Positions 56,830 through 64,000 of a stretch of DNA of 64,000 bases are shown piece after piece; within the stretch, counting starts at the first letter, position 1, and every line of letters starts with the position of its first letter. Under the pieces are notes generated by a model. It ran no database searches and was not told the origin of the DNA. It saw only the letters and a program-made list of their open reading frames with translations. Where the stretch lies: positions 518,574 to 582,573 of the forward strand of contig JBBHKE010001339.1 of NCBI GenBank assembly GCA_037447655.1, given 5' to 3'. Source of the DNA: Zygnema cylindricum (Eukaryota; Streptophyta; Zygnematophyceae; Zygnematales; Zygnemataceae). The position numbers and the translations under genes are program-made.

Positions 56830-58480
56830 TAAGGAGTTGTCAGAATTTTTGAAGTATAACGGTTTCTCACGTCAACTCAGTCTACCCTATCCACTTGAAC
56901 ATGATGGAGTACTTGAGAGAGTAAATATAAATTTAATTAATTAATTTAATAAAGCGTCAAAACTATGCTAGAAGATTCAAGTATAGACTGGAGGTTTTAG
57001 GCAGAAGCTATGAAGAGTGCTTCATATGTGAAAAATAGAGTAGAAATTAGAGCGCTTAATGACAAAACCCCTTTGAAATGTGGATCGGAGGAAAACCAAG
57101 AGTAACCCATTTCCGAGTTTTTGGAAGTCAATTATATTGTTTAGATAATGATCCACACATATTGGAAAATGGAACTTAAGAGGATGCCCAATATCCTAGT
57201 AGGATATGGAGATCATATGTGGCTGTGAAAAACAAAGTTGTGACAGCTAAAAACATACTTGTTAAAGAGGGGGGATAGTCACTAGATGTGTGTAGTCTAC
57301 GAACTGACAAAAAAGAGGAGAATGTTATCGATCATGTTATGTGAAAAAAATTATAACCAAGAAAGTTACCACGGAATGAGATCCAACAATAGTTATTATA
57401 GAACAAATTGTGGGGAAAAAACCTTTTGCTTCAAAAAGGTAAAAAAATCCTTCTATTTGTGAATCAACATTTCCATGTGGAGGATCATTGGCTCCATGTT
57501 TGAGGAAGATGATAGTACTCTTGCTGATATAAGAGAACCATTTACTAATCAAGAAGCTCTCTCATACTAAATATGTGAATAATATGAGTTTAACAACGAA
57601 ATAAAGTCCATGACGGAAGTGCAAACATGAGACTTACTAGGCTTCCACCCGAGAGACAGACTTTTGGAAGGAAGCTGGTATTCATTGTAAATCTCAACAC
57701 AAGTTATATTTTGTAGCGGTACAAAGCTAGTTTGAAGCAAAAACAATTAAAAAAAAGTAGTGGACTGTGTAGAAATCTTCGCCCTACTAATAGAATTTCC
57801 CTCAAAAAAAGAACTTTCATCCGTCGCAAAGATATAAAATTTCACCAGATGGATATAAAAATTGCTTTTCTACATGGTGACTAAGCGTGAGCCATCTACA
57901 TGAAACATTCAAAAATGTATGAGGAGATAGGAAAAGAAAACATAGTGACTACATTGTTTGACTCCCTGTATAGACCAAATCAAGCTCCTAGTGGAATTGA
58001 AAACTAAACCGCTGATCGTTATTAGTGTTAAAGTTTTTTTCGCCACTTAAAACATCTTTTCTCCGTGCACACTTGTCGGATTGTCAATCAGAGACCGCCA
58101 ATAGGAAGGTTAGAATCTTGGCTTCCAATAGCGACCATCGGATTGACAATCCGACAAGTGTGCTTGGAGAAAAAATGTTTGAAGTGGCGAAAAAGACTTT
58201 AACACTAATAACGATTAGCGGTGTAGTTTTTGATCGGTTTAGGCTTCACCAAAGTTAGTTTAGATCACTCAGTCTACGTAATGTGTGCTAATAACAGAAT
58301 GCAGTTCTATTGTAATGTATTTTGATGACTTGTTGATTATCACTTGTCAAAACAAAGGGTAGGCAAAATCAAAAGTGCTTTAGATTCTGTCTGACAAGAC
58401 AAACTAAGGGTAGTTTGAGTACATTTTGGAAATATAGGATATTATATATTATATATTATTTCCAATATACATTATATACA
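56830..58480 (+). pseudogene. Heavily decayed Copia integrase-RT, interrupted by a MITE
   Basis: Plus-strand translation gives an integrase core end (EFLKYNGFSRQLSLPYP, then EHDGVLER), the integrase C-terminal region (NDKTPFEMWIGGKPRVTHF near 57060-57120, then FRVFGSQLY), RT pieces (FHQMDIKIAFLHGD near 57840-57880, then AIYMKHSKMYEE), and after the MITE FLIGLGFTKV and LDHSVYV with an F-x-D-D-L-L-I catalytic remnant near 58325. Stops and shifts are many. gag, protease and both LTRs were not found. Confidence 0.75.
58007..58223. mobile_element. 217-bp hairpin MITE with TA target duplication
   Basis: Left and right arms of about 82 bases are near-perfect inverted copies, starting (C/A)ACCGCTAATCGTTATTAG and containing TCGCCACTT and ACACTTGTCGGATTGTC. 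TA flanks both sides (58005-58006, 58224-58225). The host Copia RT frame resumes directly after it. TA duplication fits Tc1/mariner-type (Stowaway-like) elements. Confidence 0.85.
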
Positions 58481-58629
58481 TAATAATAAAGCACTAAGCT
58501 TAAGCTTTTTTTCCCCCCTTTTTTTGATTGTTATGTAGTATCTCATATATGTAGGAATGCGATAATAATTAAAGAATAATCAGGATAACTCAAAAGGAGG
58601 CAAATGGAAACATATTGGAGAAATTAGGA

Positions 58630-58875
58630 TTGTCAAGGGAAGTGAGAAAGGGGAAAAGGGAAAAAGAGAGAGAAAGGGTAAAGGAAAGGGAGTAGGAGAG
58701 GGAGAGTGAGCGCAAAAGGGAGAGGGAGAGGGAGCAGGACGGGAGCGGCGGAGGGAGAGGGAGCGGGAAAGAAATGGAGATGGAGAGGGAGCGGGAAAGA
58801 GATGGAGATGGAGAGGGAGGGGAGAGAGAGATGGGGAGGGACAGAGAGAGGGAGAGGGAGAGATAAAGGGAAAGG
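58630..58875. repeat. GA-rich low-complexity tract
   Basis: GGAGAGGGAGCGGGAAAGA-type degenerate repeats. Confidence 0.85.
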
Positions 58876-60166
58876 GGACAGGGAGGAATTTCGAATGAAT
58901 AATAGGAGATCTATCATAAGAAGCAAAGAAGATATTAACAGGTATATCCAAAACAAAGGTAGCCACAGGGCTTCTTTGAATCTCACCAAGAAAAAGGGAG
59001 AGGTATATTTCAAACAAAGTCCTTCTTCCCTTTTTTGTTGCACTTTTTCCTCCCCTAATTACAATCAAAATAGTCGATTACATCTCGTGCATAGCTTCAA
59101 AAATTATGAACTAAAACAATGAAAAAATTGAAAAAAAATTAAGTATCGGTGAAAGTGATTTCACAAAAAAGGTACCAACTAATTTTTACGCAGCTTTTGA
59201 AAAGCATCCATGAAAAAAATCGAACAAACATTAACATTTCCTGTTTTTATAAACATTTTTTTTTTCATTTTGATTGTTGTATAATCTATTAGAAACTATT
59301 TTTTCTGGTGGCTTTCTCCCAAAAATGAAATAAAACGATTTCTCATTTTTTTCAGAAAAATCAAATTTTCTATCTGAAAAAGAAAAAGAAAAAACAAAGT
59401 GTGAGACGAGAAAGTTGAAACTTCATTTCACAAAGTAGCGCTTGCAGTTGAAAGGAGAAAAAAGAATACAACTAATAAAATCAAACAAATAAAAATGTAT
59501 TCCAAAAGAGATTACAAAACTGGAACTTTCATGAAAAAAAAGGAAGGTAACATAAGGAAATCAACAATACAGAATGGAAAAAGAGAAAAATTATATGTTC
59601 AATAAGTTTTTAGCAAATTTAACAAACCTTATAACAACTTTTATTCTTAAACTCGACGAGGAGGAGGAGGGGGAGGATAAGAGGGTGGCACAGTTCTCAA
59701 AGGGAGTTAATGTAATTTTGAAACAGAGAGAGTTATGTTAAGTATAATTCCTTACAGTTGGCAGGTTGGTTGAAGATGCAGAATAGAGAGGGAGAGAGAG
59801 GAGGGAGGGGAGGGATGGGGTGTTATGTTTTATCCAGATAAAGTGCAGTTTGCTCAGTTGTCCAGTGGTCCGTCGATCCGCAATCAGTCTTTGACCGTCA
59901 CATACACATTCAAGTCGCGGTCTCGTCCACTTAAGTCTTCTTGTCCTACGTGAACATGACCGTACTCCACTTATTCCAAGTACGGTCTAGTAATCATATA
60001 TGTTTGGACTATTCTTTCCTTTTCTTTTCATCGGTCAACTTTGTCTAATAGATTTGGTCTTTGTGTAGCCATTCAAATCTACTTTGTGTAGCGTGATACA
60101 GTATTATCCACAGTAATTAGCATTTTGTCACTTTGTATAAAAAGATCTCGTCTCATAATGAAATCA
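58876..60166. other. No gene seen
   Basis: AT-rich sequence with A-runs, then likely 3' UTR of the PAN-type gene near 60166. A GAGGGAGAGA tract lies at 59787-59820. Confidence 0.4.
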
Positions 60167-63100
60167 TCACTCGATCACACAATTCCAAATGCTTTGACTA
60201 TTTTTGTCTTTTATCATGGCGTCCAATAATCCTACTCCTATAGGAGGGAAGGGGAAGAGGGAGAGAAAGAGAGTGAGAGGTGGAAGAGGAAGAGAGGAGA
60301 GGAGAGGGAGAGGGTGAGAAAGAGGAGGTCAACAAAGAAAGAGGGGGATAGGGAGAGGGTGGAGAGAGAGAACGAGAGAGAGATGTCGGTTTTTTGGTCA
60401 CAGATTTTTCAGGTTTTTTAACGTTTCTAAAATACGTTTCTCCCGTATTTTCTTAATATTCTGTCTTTCTAATCAGTCATTTTTCGTGATTTCACAATTT
60501 TTAACCGTTTTTGCGTATGCCTGTGTATTTCACATGTTTTTCCAACCTTATCGCGTGTGTTTTTAACATTTTTTTATAAATTGTTAACTTTTTTTTAAGA
60601 TTTTTTCACCTGTGGTGACAGCAGAAACTACGTCCGGGTTCGCGATCCTGTTCACAGTGTTGGTTCTAAGGACGCAATTCTTCGGTCCGGCCCCGATATT
60701 ACCGAAAGAAAAAGCCGTACAGTTCGTCTGATTGCGACATTGGGTGCAGCAATCCGTCTTACTCGTGACATTTAAAGTGTTCAAGTCGACTCCGCGCACA
60801 TCGACACCTTCTTCGAAAACGCACGAACTCCCACCTGGAAATGTCGGAAATGGTAATAAAAGGAACAAAGGAAAAAGGAAAAGGGAGAAAAATAGGGAAA
60901 AGGATTAGAAATGGGGAATAGGACGAGGAATGGGAAATGGACGAGGACGGGGAAAAAAAGTAGGAAAGGGAAAATTGATTAGGAAAGGGAAGGGAAAAGG
61001 AAAAGGAACATGGAAAAACAAAGGGAAAGAAAACGCAAAATATGCAAAAGTAAAAGAAAAATAAGTTGGGGAAGTTTAAAGGATTAAAAAAAAAGGAAAG
61101 GGAAGGTGACGTGAATTTTGTGTTTTTCAAAAGAGCAAGAATTTTTGGGGTTGTGACAGTTGCAGGAAGAGAAATAAAGGAAAGGAACCAACGAAGGACA
61201 AAAAAACCAGTAAGACAAAAGGGTAAAGTTGAAGGGCCGTTATTGAAAAGAGGTGGAGGGTGAAAAAAAGGGTAAAAACAGGTGGTGTGGTGATTTTCCT
61301 ATTAATGGGAAAAGAAAAACAAATGAAAAATGGAAGTGGTGGGAACTAGGATAACTTTTGACTGTTCTTGTTCTTTTCTTTTTCGTTTATTTTTTGGAGT
61401 TTTCGGTGCAAAAAAAAGATGTACTAAATTTGGAACTGATTTTGGATGAATTTTTAACTGTGTTCGCAAAGCATATCTGTTTGCAGACATTTACGGAAAG
61501 AAAAGAACAAAAAGGGAATTGCATCAAAACTGAAGCTGCTTATAGTTTCTATGAGAGAAACTCACATTTTCCGTTCATTCCTTGCTTCATTTCCAAAAAA
61601 AGAAAAACAAAAAAAAGGGCACAAGGAAAATGAGGAAAAAAATCTCAAAATTTCAAACCTGGAAAACTTCAAAACAACCAACAAAGTTAAAAACACCCAA
61701 AAAACAACCTCCAAATAAAAAATCGAAAACGGAAATTCAAAAAGACTTACTGAAAACTCCGGAAGTCGTCTTCTGACTCGGGACTCGATTATTTGTCGCG
61801 TACTTCAAATCGCAAAGCCCCTTTTTCGCACCCGATTTAATGAAAGTAAAACCCGCGCATTTTGTGGTCGATGTGCACCATCGGCAACACTCCTCCTTCG
61901 TTGCAATTCCCATATATTGTCCCATAACGGAGAAGATAGAGAACAGTGGAAACTCAAAATTGTCGTCGAAATCGCATTGACACGAAACGATTCCGGAAAG
62001 CGCTTTTGAATCGGTTTCGACTTTGTCGAAACTCGATTTTAAAGTACAATTTCCTCCTGAAGCATAAAAAGTGTATCCCGAGCATCCGGCGGTGGAGAGA
62101 CATTGGAGACCGCAAGATTCCCGAGAGGAGACGTTGACAGCTGTCATGTCACCACCGACATAGCGAACGCCGTCTTGGAGACGGCAGCCTGGGGGAGGAG
62201 AGGGAGAGGAGGGAGGAGGGAAAGGGGAGGGCGAGGGAGAAGTGAAGGGATAAAGACGTTGAGGATCGGCGATATTCTACATATCGCATGGGCGCCAACG
62301 TGAAAACTTTGGTTAAATGGCCAAGCCGGGGATCGAACCCGGGACCTTGTGTTAGACATACACTAGCTCTACCAACTGAGCTACCCGGCCGATTGTGCAT
62401 GCAAGCGCCTGAAACCGGATTTACGGCAATGAACGGCGCACTGGCGGAACCTAGTACGTCAGTGTAGCAACTGGCGAGTCACCTCACGTCCTCACTACTG
62501 GTGTCAAGACTGACGAGCTCCGTGCAGCATTTACTGCGATACACACGTGTGGAGTCCGAAGTGGACATTCCTCCAACAAAAGAAAGAGCACGTTAGTGAA
62601 ATGAGATGGGGAGAGGGGAAGAGAGGAGTTAACGGGCTAAGGGGCGAAAGAAAGAGTGAGAGAGAGAGAGAGAAGAGAGGAGGGGGGACGGAGAAAGAGA
62701 GTAAGAAAGAGAGAGGTAGGGAGAGTGAGAGAGAGAGACTATATGAGAAAGCTGGGAGCTGAAAAAAGAGGAAATCAGAGGAGATTGGGAGAAAACCCAT
62801 AGCCATCACACTCTTCCTCTATTCTCTCCTCACCCTTCTACCTTCCTTATGCCCATCACTCTTTTTTCCCTGCACTTCCTCCCCATCTTGACTGCCTCTT
62901 CCTCTCTCTTTTTCCACTCTTGTCCAGATTTACCTCCTCAACTTGTTTCTGTGTCTCTCCTTAATTCCAAAAATTTATTTTACCTCTCCCGCGGCCACTT
63001 TTTTCCCCTGAGAATTTAGTCCCCCTCCATCTTTTTCTCTCCCTTTTCTCCCATTCTGTCTTTTTCTTCCTTTTCCTTCTTAATTTCTCGCCCACTTTCC

Positions 63101-63265
63101 TCCCACTGGATTTTAACCCTCTCTCTCTCTCTTTTCTCCCTCTCCCTTTTTCTGTACTCATTACTCTTTACTGTTCTTTGACCCACCTTGTACGGCTCCC
63201 ACAGTAACTAGAGTAAGTAAAATTATCCGTACAGCCACTGGACGAATAGTAAGCGAGTATTCCAT
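60167..63265 (-). CDS. Secreted three-domain PAN/Apple-like protein, four exons (270 aa)
   Basis: Minus strand: exon 1 63265-63187 (26 codons plus one base; hydrophobic signal peptide VRIILLTLVTVGAVQ, donor CAAG|GTGGGT), exon 2 62188-61751 (438 bases, acceptor CCCCCAG, donor TTCA|GTAAGT), exon 3 60834-60610 (225 bases, acceptor TTTCCAG, donor ACAG|GTGAAA), exon 4 60237-60167 (acceptor CCTATAG, 22 codons, TGA). Every junction is phase 1. Exon 2 holds two Cys modules (DGVRYVGGD...ESCGLQCL...GCSGYTFY...GNCTLKS, and ATKEECCRWC...KCAGFTF...GLCDLKY); exon 3 holds one (DCCTQCRNQTNCTAFSF...NCVLR). The Cys-x3-Cys, Cys-xGFTF, Cys-xL pattern is typical of PAN/Apple domains, which act in extracellular binding. 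Exons 2 and 3 are firm; exons 1 and 4 rest on phase and splice signals. Confidence 0.72.
62319..62390 (-). tRNA. tRNA-Asp(GUC)-like sequence, possibly a pseudogene or SINE head
   Basis: Minus strand, 72 bases, folds into a full cloverleaf: acceptor GGCCGGG/CTTGGCC with two G-U pairs, D arm GCTC-AGTTGGTA-GAGC, anticodon arm with a four-pair stem (top pair A-A) and loop ATGTCTA, five-base variable loop, T arm CCGGG-TTCGATC-CCCGG. A and B boxes look intact. Position 37 is T where a purine is expected, and the loop starts with A. A TTTT follows after about 12 bases. It sits in intron 1 of the PAN-type gene, same strand. Confidence 0.55.
62590..62760. repeat. GA-rich tract in intron 1
   Basis: GAGAGA and GGGGAGAGG units; on the coding (minus) strand this is a CT-rich intron segment. 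Confidence 0.8.
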
Positions 63266-63389
63266 TATTTTTAATGACAAAATTATGAAGAAAAGTGGCA
63301 GCTAAGAAGGATAGTAAGACGAATTTTCAAAAACTGAGAAAGAATAGAGAATGTTGTCCTAAAACTTCAGCTCAATAATGGAAATATTA

Positions 63390-63560
63390 GGAGAAAAGGG
63401 AGAGAGGAAGGACAAAAAGAGCGAGAAAGTGTGGAAAGGACAAAAGTCGGGAATTACAAGGATTTAGAGAGAGAGGTAGAGAGAGAGAGAGAGAGGGGTA
63501 AAGGTGATATTGAGAGAGTGAGAGTGGAACAAGGGAGGAGAGCGAGAGAGGACTGATGAG
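63390..63560. repeat. GA-rich tract upstream of the PAN-type gene
   Basis: GAGAGAGAGAG and GGGAGAGAGG units, 125-300 bases upstream of the start at 63265, so CT-rich on the gene's strand. No TATA box was found near it. Confidence 0.75.
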
Positions 63561-63741
63561 AAAACAGAGTTCCAAGCTCGACCTTTGTACCTTTCCCCAG
63601 GTGGGAAAAACAGACGAATATTCGCACGTGTCAAAAAGTTAACGCAGCAACGGACTCGCTGTACGGAAGTGAAAACGTAGTCGCGGCGACACAATAAAAC
63701 AAGATCTCCGTACGGACACACGAGTGCGAAGCTATATTTGT

Positions 63742-64000
63742 TAGTGTTGTGTATCGGTAAGGATTTGCCGATAACCGATATGGGCCTTTTTTCGGGTATC
63801 CGATAATCGATATATTGGTACGATATATCGACATCGGTCTTATCGCCGATAAGTAGCCGATAATATCGGGTACTTATCGGCGATAATGCCGATAACGATA
63901 ATTATCGGCGATAACTGTACGAACCGTACAGATAAATGTACGGTCTGTACTCTCAACTGTACGTCATATTCTCCGGACGTGTACAAGCATAGAAAGTACT
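63742..64000. mobile_element. hAT-like element (TAGTGTTG family), left part, cut by window edge
   Basis: Begins TAGTGTTGTGTATCGGT and runs collinear with 12397-12620 (GGATTTGCCGATAAC, then TCCGATAATCGATATATTGG) to the right edge. Confidence 0.8.

Noticed and set aside
62149-62400. Minus-strand frame containing RPGSSVGRAS
   Set aside because: This is the translation of the tRNA-like sequence, a common false gene call.

Overview
The window is eukaryotic nuclear DNA from a large, repeat-rich genome. It has spliced genes with long pyrimidine-rich introns, many microsatellites, Ty1/Copia retrotransposons, a LINE-like element, several families of small DNA transposons and one 10-N assembly gap. 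A gene whose core looks like the plant PYR/PYL/RCAR (abscisic acid receptor) family, together with abundant Copia DNA, points to a streptophyte (charophyte alga or non-vascular plant). This is an inference; no ribosomal or organellar marker is present.

Layout. 1-9.6 kb is a nest of Copia elements: one minus-strand element cut by the left edge (gag-protease-integrase start, 5' LTR ending at 3002), a minus-strand Copia fragment (about 3.04-4.59 kb), a LINE 3' end with a (CA)n tail (4.9-5.55 kb), then a plus-strand LTR and gag stub (5554-6.8 kb) joined to a different Copia integrase-RT-RNase H block ending in its own polypurine tract and 3' LTR (6.83-9.1 kb). 9.6-21.6 kb is intergenic: a 786-bp hAT-like element with a perfect 8-bp target duplication, a dead OTU-protease-like frame (14 kb), tandem repeats and AT-rich DNA. 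21.67-30.51 kb holds a two-exon NTF2/SnoaL-like gene whose 8.4-kb intron carries, on the other strand, a three-exon PYL-like gene (25.03-26.32 kb). The intron ends in a tandem array of decayed copies of the exon-2 splice acceptor. 27.8-43 kb is mostly repeats with a few candidate terminal exons.

43.8-53.9 kb carries two almost identical three-exon genes for secreted two-domain PAN/Apple-like proteins, in divergent (head-to-head) orientation, separated by several small DNA transposons. 55-58.5 kb has a third copy of one hAT-like family and a decayed Copia element split by a 217-bp hairpin MITE. 60.17-63.27 kb holds a third secreted PAN-type gene (signal peptide plus three cysteine domains, four exons, all junctions phase 1) with a tRNA-Asp-like sequence in intron 1.

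The genes do not form a recognisable pathway. The shared theme is extracellular PAN-type proteins built from symmetric phase-1 exons, and introns that end in long CT-rich tracts. All exon models were assembled by eye from open frames, splice signals and phase; none has transcript support.
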